Source of the DNA: Spirochaetales bacterium
GTDB lineage: Bacteria; Spirochaetota; Spirochaetia; ARS1246
Reading direction: 5' to 3'
DNA length: 64,000 nucleotides
Assembly (NCBI GenBank): GCA_002688185.1
Contig: NZCE01000012.1
Span: 23,427 to 87,426, forward strand
Shown here: piece after piece, positions 8,102 through 18,095 of the stretch
Position numbering within the stretch: the first letter of the stretch is position 1
Layout: every line of letters begins with the position of its first letter
Notes under the pieces: model-generated
Told to the model about the DNA's origin: nothing
The model's input: the letters and a program-made list of their open reading frames with translations, nothing else
Databases searched by the model: none
Made by a program: the position numbers and the translations under genes

Positions 8102-9040
8102 TTAGTTGCTCTGGTATTCTGCAATTCTATCCTTTCTGCGAGCAAGCTCGCTTGTGTAGTGTCTGCCCAATGCATCGGCATGTTCTCGAATCCAATCGGT
8201 CAATCTTGTGTTCCCGGCGGGAGGTGAATCTACGGAGAGAAGATTCGCCATCAGGCCCTCAATCTCTTCGCGGGTAATCATGACGTCACCAACGATTTTG
8301 CCTAGAATCCATCCCGCGAGGAACCCAATTGGTGGGGAAACCGAGAAAATGGGCCTGTTCTTCCCTATTGCTTTGCCGACCATTTGGACCAATTCTCTAT
8401 AGGTAAATGTTTCTGGGCCGATGGCATTAATTATGGCGTTATCTTTCTCGACACCTTGCTCAACGGCAAGGGCGGCTAGGTCGTCGACGTGGATTGGTTG
8501 CAGACGGTACTCACCATCGCCAAAAATACCAAACACAGGGAGCCATCGCAACGCCCACGCAATATTGTTGATCAATATGTCCTCTTTCCCGAACAGGACG
8601 GTTGGCCGGAGAATGGCGTGCGAAATACCCGAATCTGCCAGTGCCCGTTCAAGTCTTGCCTTTCCGCTGAAGTACTCCAGTTGGGAATCTTCAGATGGGT
8701 TCGTGATGCTCACGTGAACAATCCGTTCAACATTGGCAGCTTTGGCTGCCTCGAACAGAACCAAAGTGTTTTTGACCGCGTCGGCGTGTCGGAACATTTT
8801 ATGATTGAACCGGACCCAGTACGTATTGTAGAGTACAGATACGCCTTGAAGGCACTTAGCCAACTCTTCTGGGTAGTCGAAGTTGAACCGGTATGCCTTA
8901 ACCTTCCCGTCGAACGGATTGGCGCGATTGACAGAATTGGTCAGGGTGATTACTTCATAACCACGGTGAAGTAACCGCTTAGCAATGTACTTTCCAGAGT
9001 AACCGAAAGCACCTGTGACAGCGTGGATGTTCTTAGCCAT
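8102..9040 (-). CDS. NAD(P)-binding atypical/extended SDR (NmrA/epimerase-like)
   Basis: A 312-residue Rossmann protein with the N-terminal nucleotide motif TGAFGYSGKYIAKRL (residues 9-23, GxxGxxG) and an extended-SDR fold: IVHVSITNP strand, an EYFSGKARLERAL segment in place of the usual YxxxK region, and ILRPTVLFG. This pattern is common in complex-I NDUFA9-like and NmrA-like proteins that reduce or bind quinone or lipid substrates. It is monocistronic and divergent from the DUF4037 gene at 9217. The substrate is unknown. Confidence 0.82.
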   Translation of the reverse strand: MAKNIHAVTGAFGYSGKYIAKRLLHRGYEVITLTNSVNRANPFDGKVKAYRFNFDYPEELAKCLQGVSVLYNTYWVRFNHKMFRHADAVKNTLVLFEAAKAANVERIVHVSITNPSEDSQLEYFSGKARLERALADSGISHAILRPTVLFGKEDILINNIAWALRWLPVFGIFGDGEYRLQPIHVDDLAALAVEQGVEKDNAIINAIGPETFTYRELVQMVGKAIGKNRPIFSVSPPIGFLAGWILGKIVGDVMITREEIEGLMANLLSVDSPPAGNTRLTDWIREHADALGRHYTSELARRKDRIAEYQSN

Positions 9041-9216
9041 GTTCTCCTGTAACCTCGCTCTCGATTCTCACTTTCTATTTCATTCCGGTCAACTGTTTTG
9101 GGCTGAATTGAATAGCAATTTGTCGCCGTATATGCCCCAACCCAGGTATTTGCAGCATGCACGTAGCCTAAAACTAGGGTGTGCTGTAAAATATTGACTG
9201 ATGAAAAACTGCGACC

Positions 9217-10278
9217 GTGGGGGCTCTCACGAAAAATACTATTATAGAGATTAGTCACGATTTTTTTGACCAGGTTGTACGGCCGATATTGGAACAGGAA
9301 TTCCCGCGGGAAACAGCCCAAATGACATTTGGCGTTTTTGGAATGGGTTCGGAGGCGTTGGGCATGGATGACGAGTTGTCCCGCGACCACCATTGGGGGG
9401 TTCGTATAGATGCACTGATGCCTGCGGATGTTTTCAACACAAAGCGAGAAGAGATGCTCCGCGTCCTTGATTCCCATCTGCCCGCCACGTTCCAAGGTCA
9501 CGAAATGGGAGAGGGATTGGTGGCCGGAGCTGGAATTGCTCCGGATATCCTGCCCGGTTTTTTAGCTCGTACGATCGGCATCGACCACCCGCCTGATACA
9601 TATGAAGAATGGCTGAGCATGCCGGAGGAAGATGTCATCCACGTGATAAATGGCGAGGTATGGTACGATCCTGTTGGAGAATTCACAGCAATTCGTCGCA
9701 AATTGCAAAATTACTACCCGGAACCAGTGCGATTGCGGCGCATAGCCCATTGGTGTCGATACTTCTCGGGAATGGGCACGTACGCACTCAAGCGTGCGAT
9801 TCTTCGCAACAATGATTTATTTGCGGCCCTGGCGTTCGGCAAAGCATTGCGGTGGGGAATACAATTGGCGTTCATGATTGATAAGCGCTATTTCCCCTAC
9901 GACAAATGGTTGTTAGCTTTCTTCAAGAGATTACCGAGCCTGTTTGAAAAGATTGGGCCCATTGTGGATGAGGCGGTCCGGATGACCGCCTCGTGGGAGC
10001 GGAAATTATATCTGCTCGATAAGATGTCCGATATCTTGGATTCAGCAATGGTGAAAGATGGCATCATTAAACCTCACCCTAAATTTTCGGGGTCCGAAAG
10101 CTCTGGCTATCGATTGCTGGAACACGCTTATCAAGAAATACTTAAGGTTTTGCCCCAAGAAATAAAAACGATTATACCCCAGCAGGAACAGATTCACATG
10201 GAGAAATTTGTTGTCGGGTATGTCGACGGTCTTGACACTGAGTCGTGGCACCGTCTGCTCAATCTGACCGAATCTTGA
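9217..10278 (+). CDS. DUF4037-domain protein, predicted nucleotidyltransferase-like
   Basis: A 353-residue cytoplasmic protein. The N-terminal block FGVFGMGSEALGMDDELSRD followed by HHWGVRIDALMP (about residues 33-65) is the DUF4037 signature and resembles a nucleotidyltransferase active site (GS...D...D). The C-terminal two thirds is helical. The start is taken as GTG at 9217, as no in-frame ATG precedes it; a nearby ATG at 9201 is in another frame. It is transcribed away from the SDR gene. The function is not established for the family; relatives occur in accessory regions. Confidence 0.75.
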   Translation: MGALTKNTIIEISHDFFDQVVRPILEQEFPRETAQMTFGVFGMGSEALGMDDELSRDHHWGVRIDALMPADVFNTKREEMLRVLDSHLPATFQGHEMGEGLVAGAGIAPDILPGFLARTIGIDHPPDTYEEWLSMPEEDVIHVINGEVWYDPVGEFTAIRRKLQNYYPEPVRLRRIAHWCRYFSGMGTYALKRAILRNNDLFAALAFGKALRWGIQLAFMIDKRYFPYDKWLLAFFKRLPSLFEKIGPIVDEAVRMTASWERKLYLLDKMSDILDSAMVKDGIIKPHPKFSGSESSGYRLLEHAYQEILKVLPQEIKTIIPQQEQIHMEKFVVGYVDGLDTESWHRLLNLTES

Positions 10279-11390
10279 CAAGCCTTCTGCCAATCTGCAC
10301 CGCCAGGAAAAATGCCGAGCGCCTCTCATAATGTAGCCAGATCGGTAAACATGACACACCCTTTTGGATTCTACCCAAAGCGCTGTTAGGTGGAAAACAG
10401 GGCATGGAGCGCTAAGCATACGAGGAATCCTTATCTCAATTTCAGACGGGTCTCGATGCGCTCAAGGGCCTGCCGTTGGATGACCGACAAGCCGAGCTGC
10501 CGGCACAGCACGGAGGCGCGCTGGCACTTCAACAGAGTGACGGTACCAGAGTACTTGCGGCCCTTGAAAAAGCCCTATCAATAGCCAAGCAATCCAAGAA
10601 CCTTCGGCTCGAGATGCGGCGCACTATTGGGAACCTTGAGAAAGCAGTCAGCCATCTCATATTGGCAAAGAATTACACGTATCATACCCCCCCAACCGCG
10701 CGATCGAGTGGGACGAGGTGGCAAGGACGAATTGTAGATGCGGTAAATCTCGTAAAACTTCCTGATTCAGATGCTCAACGAATAGAAGCGTGCGTTATTG
10801 GCCACATGACGGACAGAGGTAAAACCCTTTGCAGCTAAACGGCCGGAAGTAGTGGTGTCCGCATTCATTTCAGAAATGGCTTGAGGGCCGGAACGGCCTA
10901 TAAGCCGTTCAATATTTTCCTCAACTAACAGAGCTTTGCTTTGAGGGTTAGCGGCCGTCATCATTCTCTGGATTGATTCTTTCCCAGGCGCTCCTCACCA
11001 GACTTGATCTCAAACGCCGGCTCAAACAATGTTATGATCGAGGCCGATCGAATTGCCACTGACCCGGAAACTGGACCAATAACGGTACAGTCTGTAGTTC
11101 AGCTAACCACCCTGGAAAACGCGCAGAACTTTGTGAGTTTGATTAAGAGTCCGAAGGGAGATAAGCCTATAGATCGCTGGCTTGAACAACTTCGCAAGGA
11201 CGCTATCAGAAAGCGGGCGGCCGTGGGTAGGCACAAGATACGGGGTTACGATAGTGTGCTCCATTGGTCAAGGTTTGACTATCTTGGACTTTCAATCAGG
11301 GGGTTATTAGTAGTGAATTCTCTAGCATCCATTCTTGAACCATCGCCGAGATCTGGGGCTTTTCTGTGGACAGCCTAGAGGGAATGGCAT
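10279..11390. other. Stretch of about 1.1 kb without a convincing intact gene; possible remnants
   Basis: Only short reading frames are present. Plus-strand 10476-10838 (120 codons, TTG start) has a helical, gene-like composition and its frame stays open upstream to about 10415 without a start codon. Minus-strand 10767-10964 (65 codons) also reads like a protein tail (LLVEENIERLIGRSGPQAIS). Plus-strand 11004-11378 (124 codons) is charged, with a TTG start. None has a recognisable family, a good ribosome site or a neighbour that explains it, and they overlap on opposite strands. I read the region as decayed or laterally acquired DNA. No transposase or integrase motif was seen. Confidence 0.45.
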
Positions 11391-11410
11391 ACCATTATAA
11401 GCAGGAAAAA

Positions 11411-11490
11411 GCATCCAAAAAGGCTAACCGGATCGAAAGATTCGGACGCAAAGGCGCAGATCCTCATCTGACAGACTGAGGGGTGGGAAA
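11411..11490 (+). ncRNA. Candidate c-di-GMP-I (GEMM) riboswitch
   Basis: The core resembles the GEMM-I consensus. AGGCTAACC (11421-11429) stands where GGCAAACC is usual. A 7-bp hairpin CCGGATC-GAAA-GATTCGG (11428-11445) carries the GNRA tetraloop. GGACGCAAAG (11444-11453) matches the highly conserved GACGCAAAG. A second hairpin, CCTCA-TCTGACAGAC-TGAGG (11462-11481), sits in the receptor-helix position. Weak points are U for A in the first element, GGC instead of GCC after CAAAG, and an unclear closing stem. It lies about 120 bp upstream of the hybrid kinase start at 11609. It may be a diverged functional switch, a remnant or a coincidence. Confidence 0.45.
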
Positions 11491-11608
11491 CATCGGGGCT
11501 AGAGAGAGAGAAAGCCGATCACCTCAAGATAGACACACTGCCGAAGCGTGAATAGGGTAGTGCGGTTTCTATTTTGACCAAGAGATTAAAGGTGGGACAA
11601 GAGGGATC

Positions 11609-14542
11609 ATGCTCAGAATAAAACATTTCTCTGCCACCCGCATCGTCGGCGCTAGCATCTTGGTAGCGACGGGAATTTTCATCCTGGATCTGTCGCTGCC
11701 GTTGGGTGTGGCAGGTGGTGTGCCGTATGTAGCTCTGATAATGATAAGTCTGTACTCACCGTGGCGTCATTATGTCTTCATTCTCGCCGTGGTTGGTACT
11801 GTCCTGACTATTCTGGGCTACTTCTTCTCACCTCCCGCCGGGATTTTCTGGATGGTGATTGTAAACCGCCTTCTCGCGCTGTTTGCCATTTGGTTGACGG
11901 CCTTTTTCTGTCGCCAGCGCAAACAGACAAAGACGGTGTTGGGAAAAGCTAATGAGGTACTGCAACAGGAGATAGTAGAACGTCAGAGAGTAGAACAGGC
12001 GCTGTCAGAGACTAAAAAGCGATTCCACAGTATTTTTGATGACTCCCACGACGGCATTTTTGTTATTGATCCAGAGCGCGATGAAATCCTCGAAGCCAAT
12101 CGCGCGGCGTGTCACATGCTCGAATACACTCGTGAAGAGTTGTTGTCCGCGCCCATCTCCACCATTCATCCGAAAGGAATGAGCAAATTGGAGACCTTTA
12201 CTGATTCAGTTCTGGATAAGGGAAAAGGGTGGACCGATGAACTCACCTGTATAAGCAAAAGTGGCCAGCTTCTGCCGGTCGAGATTTCAGCCTCGCGCAT
12301 TGGAATAGATGAAAGAAACTGCGTCCTTGCTTCGGTTCGTGACGTGACGGAAAGCGGGATGCAAAAACGCCAGCAAGTAGCGGTGCAACAGATCCGGGCC
12401 GCCATATGGAAGATGAAAAGCGTTGACGAGGCCGACCAGCTGCTCAATGCCCTGGGCACGGCGCTGGAAATGGCAGGCATCCCCTTTTACGACTGCGGCA
12501 TCAACTGGGTGGATACTTCCGGTATTGCGCCGACTGCGCACCAGTATTACACGGAGGAGCGCTTGTGGCGGACAGTCGAGGATAAGGACGAAATGGACAT
12601 GATACTCGAGCTATGGCACGCCGGGGGGCCTACCTGTCGTCCGGATCTGGCCACCGATGATGTCTTTGGGGAGCAGGACTATATTAACGAAGAGTTCGGA
12701 ACGTCCATACGCTCTGTGGTGGACGTGCCTTTTGCTCAGGGCACCTTAGCGGTCAAGAGCACCCAACAGGACGCCTTCTCCGAGCTGGATATCGCCTTTA
12801 TTCAGAAACTGGTCGATGTGGTTGCTGAAGGGTTCTTGCGGTTGGACGACCTACGCTCTTTGGAACAGCACAACCAGGACTTAGAAAAGGAAATCATCGA
12901 GCGAAGGCAGATGGAGCAAGTCACTCAGGTTAACCTAGCGCTGCAGCGGGTGCGTAACCAAATCCTGCTGATGAATGGTGATGAAGGCTGGGAACTCGTC
13001 GTCAGGACATTGAATAAGGAGCTGCGGGAATGGATCGATTACTTTAACTGTGGAATCAATATTCTTGATCGCTCGAAAAATACGCGGATCTCTTATGCCA
13101 TAACTCATGGAGCAGGAGTTGTGCGCCGTGAAATGGACGATATTCATCCACTCCTTCTCCATACGGTGGAAACGGGAGTACCGTTGTACCGCCGCAACCG
13201 GACGGAAATTGAAAGGTGGAAGCCCCTTAGAATTGGAGAGATGCGCTCGGTGGTAGATGTGCCCATCCGCGACGGTACTCTGGTATTGAGTAGCACTCGC
13301 GAAAACGCCTTTAACGAGCGGGACATCGACCTATTGGAACAATTTGCCCCGGTGGTGTCCGAAGGTGTGCGTCGGCTGAAGGACCTGACCGAGTACAAGC
13401 GCATGGAAGAGGAGATCAGAAAAAACCAGAACCTCGAATCACTCGGTGTTCTCGCGGGTGGTATCGCGCATGATTTCAATAATGTACTCACTGGGGTTAT
13501 TGGCAGTCTTACTTTGTTGGAGATGCTCCTAGACAAAGATAGCGATGCACATCAGATCGCCGTGGATGGCATAAAGGCGGCAGATCGAACCAGAGATCTG
13601 ACTCAGCAGTTGCTGACCTTTGCGAAAGGGGGGACTCCAATTAAAGAAGTCACATCTATTGAAGTGCTGATCAGGGAAACGACAGAGCTATCGTTGCATG
13701 GATCCAATACGAAACCCGAGTATCACCTGGCCGAAAATCTGCACTCGGTTCACATAGACCAAGGGCAAATCGGTCAAGTGATTCAGAATCTCGTGCTCAA
13801 TGCGGATCAGGCGATGCCCGATGGTGGGATGTTGAAAGTGTCGGCTGAAAATATTGAGCTATCCGCCCAGAATCTGTTCCCATTAGCAGCGGGTCCTTAT
13901 GTCAAAGTGTCGGTAGTGGACCAGGGCATCGGTATGACTGCCGAAGTTATAACCAGGATCTTCGATCCGTATTTCTCGACGAAGACGGCAGGACATGGCC
14001 TGGGCTTATCGATCACGCACTCCATCATCCAGAGACACGATGGCCATATTGCCGTCCACTCTGAAATCGATGTTGGTACGACGTTTGAGCTTTATCTTCC
14101 GGCTTTGCAGGAACACGCACTTACCGCAACAGAGCAAGAACAAGAATTTGCGCATGGAACCGGCTCCATATTGCTGATGGATGATGAAGATGCGATTCAC
14201 AGAACAGTGGGTAGGATGCTCAATTCGCTGGGGTACGATGTGGAGAGTGTCTACGATGGGCAGGATGCGTTGCAGGAGTATAACGCATCTCTTGATAGAG
14301 GCAAAGCCTACGATATCGTCATCATGGACTTGACAGTCCCCGGAGGGATGGGTGGCCAAAAAGCCGTAGGTAAGTTGCACGAAATGGACCCGGAAATCCG
14401 CGTCATTGTCTCCAGTGGCTACGCCCATGATCCAGTGATGGCCGACTATGCCGATTATGGGTTTGCCGGTAAGATAACGAAACCCGTGGATATGCAGGAA
14501 TTAGCGGAGACAGTGAAGAGCGTTTTGGAGGGCGGGGAGTGA
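11609..14542 (+). CDS. Hybrid sensor histidine kinase with membrane anchor, PAS, two GAF-like domains and receiver
   Basis: A 977-residue protein. Residues about 8-110 hold four to five membrane helices. A short coiled coil is followed by a PAS domain (about 132-255, FHSIFDDSHDGIFVID), then two GAF-like sensor domains (about 265-440 and 450-610, each ending in RSVVDVP...GTL). HisKA has the phospho-acceptor H621 in GGIAHDFNN, the HATPase has NLVLNADQAMPDGG and the GLGLS box, and a C-terminal receiver has phospho-acceptor D907 (VIMDLTVPGG). The ATG at 11609 follows AAGAGGG. A candidate c-di-GMP riboswitch lies upstream. The signal is unknown, and no output regulator is adjacent, so it probably acts through a phosphorelay. 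Confidence 0.94.
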   Translation: MLRIKHFSATRIVGASILVATGIFILDLSLPLGVAGGVPYVALIMISLYSPWRHYVFILAVVGTVLTILGYFFSPPAGIFWMVIVNRLLALFAIWLTAFFCRQRKQTKTVLGKANEVLQQEIVERQRVEQALSETKKRFHSIFDDSHDGIFVIDPERDEILEANRAACHMLEYTREELLSAPISTIHPKGMSKLETFTDSVLDKGKGWTDELTCISKSGQLLPVEISASRIGIDERNCVLASVRDVTESGMQKRQQVAVQQIRAAIWKMKSVDEADQLLNALGTALEMAGIPFYDCGINWVDTSGIAPTAHQYYTEERLWRTVEDKDEMDMILELWHAGGPTCRPDLATDDVFGEQDYINEEFGTSIRSVVDVPFAQGTLAVKSTQQDAFSELDIAFIQKLVDVVAEGFLRLDDLRSLEQHNQDLEKEIIERRQMEQVTQVNLALQRVRNQILLMNGDEGWELVVRTLNKELREWIDYFNCGINILDRSKNTRISYAITHGAGVVRREMDDIHPLLLHTVETGVPLYRRNRTEIERWKPLRIGEMRSVVDVPIRDGTLVLSSTRENAFNERDIDLLEQFAPVVSEGVRRLKDLTEYKRMEEEIRKNQNLESLGVLAGGIAHDFNNVLTGVIGSLTLLEMLLDKDSDAHQIAVDGIKAADRTRDLTQQLLTFAKGGTPIKEVTSIEVLIRETTELSLHGSNTKPEYHLAENLHSVHIDQGQIGQVIQNLVLNADQAMPDGGMLKVSAENIELSAQNLFPLAAGPYVKVSVVDQGIGMTAEVITRIFDPYFSTKTAGHGLGLSITHSIIQRHDGHIAVHSEIDVGTTFELYLPALQEHALTATEQEQEFAHGTGSILLMDDEDAIHRTVGRMLNSLGYDVESVYDGQDALQEYNASLDRGKAYDIVIMDLTVPGGMGGQKAVGKLHEMDPEIRVIVSSGYAHDPVMADYADYGFAGKITKPVDMQELAETVKSVLEGGE

Positions 14543-14813
14543 ATGTAAATCCAAACGAGCTGATCCACGTGTGTAAAAGGAGACAACTAAAACCGTCTGG
14601 TACGGATTCTCTTTTCTCCCCTGTCATTCTGCATATTTGCGGAATACGCCAACCCCCCGACACTCATCAATCACGTCGATGGACGAAACCGCTTCGCGGT
14701 AGTTTTCGAAGCAATCCCTTCCTCGCCAATTCCCTACCATCCCATAGGCTCGAATAACAGACTCGATAGCGCGAACCACTTACCCCAGGCCAATTAAGGA
14801 ATCGGTCGGATGC
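14543..14813. other. Intergenic stretch after the hybrid kinase, with a weak hairpin
   Basis: No gene is seen. ACCGC-TTC-GCGGT at 14688-14700 forms a 5-bp stem followed by AGTTTT, a possible weak terminator for the kinase gene. From 14748 a reading frame is open into the beta-helix pseudogene but lacks a start codon. Confidence 0.4.
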
Positions 14814-16443
14814 GATACGCTTTCATTTACCAACGATGACTTTGGGAGCCCGGAGCAGTTTGATTGGCACACTTCGACAGAACCCGTGCATCCGGTCGTC
14901 TACGAGGCCTATCCGGACGAGCAACCGGTAGTCAGTGGCGGACGAAAGATCACCGGCTTTGTTGAGACCAAAGTGCACGGAAACGAGGCATGGATGGTTG
15001 ATGTTCCTGACGCGGCAAACGGTAGTTGGCACTTCACCGAACTGTGGGTTAACGGAGAACGCCGCCGGAGGCCGAGTCTGCCGAAGAAGGGTGAGTTTCT
15101 CATCGAGACACCCTATGATGCAAGTTTTGAAGGGACCTGGTCGGAGACGGTAGGCAAAGGTACAAATCGATTCGGATACGCCGAGGGCGACATTGATCCG
15201 AAATGGCAGAACCTGAAAGACGTAGAGGTCGTGATTCTCTCGCTCTGGAGATCTTTCAGGGCAAAGCTCGAGTGCGTCGATGCGGAAGAACGCATCGCAT
15301 ATCTCGATCGAAACTCCCATATGCGTCTCACCTACGATTTCGGCAAGACCGGAGCGGCCTACAGCATCGAAAATGTTTTCGAAGCTTTGGACACCCCCGG
15401 GAGAATGGTATCTCGATAGCGCACAGGGAAGGCTCTACTATCTACCGATGCCCGGAGAGTCGATCGATTCGATCGAGGTAGTTGCACCCTATCTCCGCAC
15501 GTTGCTTGAAATCACCGGCGGCAAACTAGAAAAGGTACCTGGCCAAAAGATACTGAACTCACACCCGCACCTCGTGTTTCGGGGGCTGGCCTTCAGTCGC
15601 ACAGAGTGGCCTGAGCCGCAGAGCTTAGCGACAATCGGCCAGTCGGCTCCGATGGTGCCGGGAGCTATATCATTATCGGATGCACATCACGTTGCTTTCG
15701 AACAATGCACGTTGGCACACATTGGCACATACGGAATTGCATTTGAAGAGAAGTGCTGGGACAACCGAGTTTCCGGTTGCGCCATCGAAGATATGGGTGC
15801 AGGCGGTGTAAAGATTTGGCACGGTTGCGGAAGAAACACTGTGGAAGACTGCGACATCGGCAATGGCGGTCACCTCTTCCCGCCGGCGGCCGGTGTCCTA
15901 ATTGGCGACGCGCCGTCAAACATTGTTGTTCATAACAACATTCATGATTTTTTTTACTCCGGTGTCTCGGTGGGATGGCTTTGGGGGTACGACGAAAACC
16001 AATCCGGCGGGAATATCATCGAGTGGAATCACGTCCATCACCTTGGCAAAGGGAAACTGTCGGACATGGGCGGAATCTATACATTGGGCATGCAAGCCGG
16101 TACGCGCTTGAGATACAACCTGATCCACGATATCTGGTCGCGGACGTATGGCGGATGGGCGATCTACCCAGACGAAGGATCGAACCACCTACTTATCGAG
16201 AACAACATCTGTTACGATACTAAATGCGCTCCGTTTCACCAGCACTATGGTTTCGAGGAGTGGCAGAGCTCAGGCCAAGATGCGCATAGCATCGTTGCAG
16301 ACCCAAAGTTTGCCGACCTGAACGCGCGGGAGTTCACCTTGGCTTCGGATTCCCCAGCCATCTCACTAGGATTTGTACCTTTCGATTTATCCGATGCGGG
16401 TCCTCGACCGCAAACCCGGACTAGCTCGCACACAAATCTGTAA
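14814..16443 (+). pseudogene. Right-handed parallel beta-helix protein, 5'-truncated and frameshifted
   Basis: The coding sequence resembles secreted beta-helix carbohydrate-active proteins (N-terminal PVVYEAYPDEQPVVSGGRKI; helix coils with repeated N/G/I pattern such as WDNRVSGCAIEDMGAGGVKI; end SPAISLGFVPFDLSDAG). Homologous-looking sequence begins before the first usable start (GTG 14886) and has no signal peptide, so the 5' end is missing. The frame breaks near 15400 within the CCCCCGGG tract: upstream reads ...ENVFEALDTPG, and the other frame continues GEWYLDSAQGRLYYLP. One extra base in that tract explains it. The lesion may be a sequencing error, but the missing N-terminus supports real decay. 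Flanks carry no transposon. Confidence 0.8.
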
Positions 16444-16611
16444 ACGACTCTGCTCCCGGCCACATAGTACGATGCCTCGCGGGTATTCGATCTTGCGCCG
16501 ATTGTGTGCCGCAGCCCTTCACCATTACTCGCATATCTTATCATCCTTTGGTTTCCCCCCATCCAAAAATTCCGGCTGTTACTCGAAAGTTAAATTCTAG
16601 CGTCCTACTTC

Positions 16612-17607
16612 GTGGGAAGCGGTGCCAAAAAGCAAAAATTGTTGTACATTACTCGGACTCAAATGAAAGGGATTATTGTTTGTGGCGTCATTCTTACTCT
16701 TTTTGCCTTCAGTATCTTCGGGTTTGTGGCGCTGAGCGGCGGCCCAGTAAAAGCTCCGGTGAGCAGGCCTCCTTTTATTCCCATTCTTTCATCGGGTACG
16801 TTTTTTATCCTGTCCGGAATCCTTATGGGTGTCTTTCTCGTTAGCGGAGCTGCTGCGGCGTTATTCTTGGTGAGGGCTAAAGTGTTTGAAAATATCAGGC
16901 TCAAGGGTCCGAACTGGGTTATCGTCTCGCTCATTGTGCGTCTTCTGATTATTTTCCTTGTGATTTACTTCCTTGCTGCCTTTGTGCTGTCCTTCTTGTC
17001 GTTTGATGAAGAAAAAAACGACGACGGGCGAATGCCGTCGGAGGGTGAAGTCGTGGAGGCGGAACCTCCGCCGGAGGAAGCATTTGCAGATGACGAATCA
17101 ATAAACCGGCCGGATGGCGTGGGACCAAGACGCAGCTTTATTACCGCCTTGATTTTGGCGGTAATGGCCGGAGTGCTGGTTTTTTTGTATCGGTATTATC
17201 GGACGATGCCCCGATCGGGGCCGCGCGAGGTTGAGAATCTTCACGAGGAGATGCGCCGAGATTTGATGACGGCAAGCGTAAAGAGCCTCGAGGGAATGCT
17301 CTCTACACTTGACCACAGAAAGGCAATCATAACGGCCTATGCGATTATGGAAGAAAGTTTCGCCAAATATGGTTTTAGGCGAAAACCACATCAGACGCCC
17401 AAGGAATATATGGAACGGACGATTCAAGACGTGGGGCGCAACGGCGGCGATCTTCCCGAACCATTGCTTTTGGAGCTCACCGACCTCTATGAGACTGCCA
17501 AGTTCAGCGACCATGAGATAGTGCTTTTCCACAGGGAGTCTGCAATGACGTGCCTCCGTGACATACAGAGTTCCCTATCCGAACGCGGGAAATCGAGCCA
17601 TGCGTAA
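16612..17607 (+). CDS. DUF4129-domain membrane protein
   Basis: A 331-residue protein with four hydrophobic segments (about 19-40, 62-90, 101-130 and 174-195) separated by an acidic loop (SEGEVVEAEPPPEEAFADD). The cytoplasmic C-terminal DUF4129 domain has RRKPHQTPKEYMERT and the LTDLYETAKFSDHEI end. DUF4129 proteins are commonly encoded with MoxR and DUF58 proteins, as here. The start is GTG at 16612 or ATG at 16663; neither has a clear ribosome site. The end overlaps the next gene by 8 bp. The role is thought to lie in assembly or activation of surface complexes, but it is not established. Confidence 0.85.
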   Translation: MGSGAKKQKLLYITRTQMKGIIVCGVILTLFAFSIFGFVALSGGPVKAPVSRPPFIPILSSGTFFILSGILMGVFLVSGAAAALFLVRAKVFENIRLKGPNWVIVSLIVRLLIIFLVIYFLAAFVLSFLSFDEEKNDDGRMPSEGEVVEAEPPPEEAFADDESINRPDGVGPRRSFITALILAVMAGVLVFLYRYYRTMPRSGPREVENLHEEMRRDLMTASVKSLEGMLSTLDHRKAIITAYAIMEESFAKYGFRRKPHQTPKEYMERTIQDVGRNGGDLPEPLLLELTDLYETAKFSDHEIVLFHRESAMTCLRDIQSSLSERGKSSHA

Positions 17608-18094
17608 AAGAAAAAGGGCAATTCCTTACCTTTCATTTCTCTTTGGTGCAGTAATCATCGTTTCCGTCGGGTACACCCAGCTAGAAGGGGAGCAGAGAAA
17701 TCGCTTCTTTGCCGCTGTTGCAGGGCTCGTGTTTTTGGGTGGCGCACTATGGTTTCTTTTGTGGATACGGGACGCGGTGAAAAAACGCGGCAAGAGTATT
17801 GTATCCGCCCATTATATGCGGAAAAAGAAGCCCTCTGACAACGTGCCGGCTGTCTATCAGGATATAGTAAAGGGAGTTCATGAAGCGATCAGGAGGTCTT
17901 CCTACTTTGCCGGCGGATTCCGTACTCGTCTTTCAAGCATAGCCCGCGGAAAGCCGTTTGCCGCTGAAAAACCTGCTGGCGATCTCCCCAAGATGCCCGG
18001 ATATAGAATATTGGTTTTTATCAAAGATTTCTTTTCTCGAGACAAAAGATACGCTGAGCTGGAACAGTTGATGGACAACTTGGAGGAACCCTAA
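17600..18094 (+). CDS. Small membrane protein of the MoxR-DUF58 operon
   Basis: 164 residues with two N-terminal hydrophobic segments (about 8-25 and 39-57) and a basic cytoplasmic tail. The ATG at 17600 overlaps the DUF4129 stop. No family is recognised. Small membrane proteins between DUF4129 and MoxR genes are frequent in this operon type, so it is likely a partner of the same complex. Confidence 0.75.
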   Translation: MRKRKRAIPYLSFLFGAVIIVSVGYTQLEGEQRNRFFAAVAGLVFLGGALWFLLWIRDAVKKRGKSIVSAHYMRKKKPSDNVPAVYQDIVKGVHEAIRRSSYFAGGFRTRLSSIARGKPFAAEKPAGDLPKMPGYRILVFIKDFFSRDKRYAELEQLMDNLEEP

Positions 18095-18095
18095 A

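Noticed and set aside
10385..10415. GTTAGGT/ACCTAAC next to AGCGCT, similar to an integron attC end
   Set aside because: The matching second core site at the right distance and orientation is absent on either strand, and no integrase gene is in the window.
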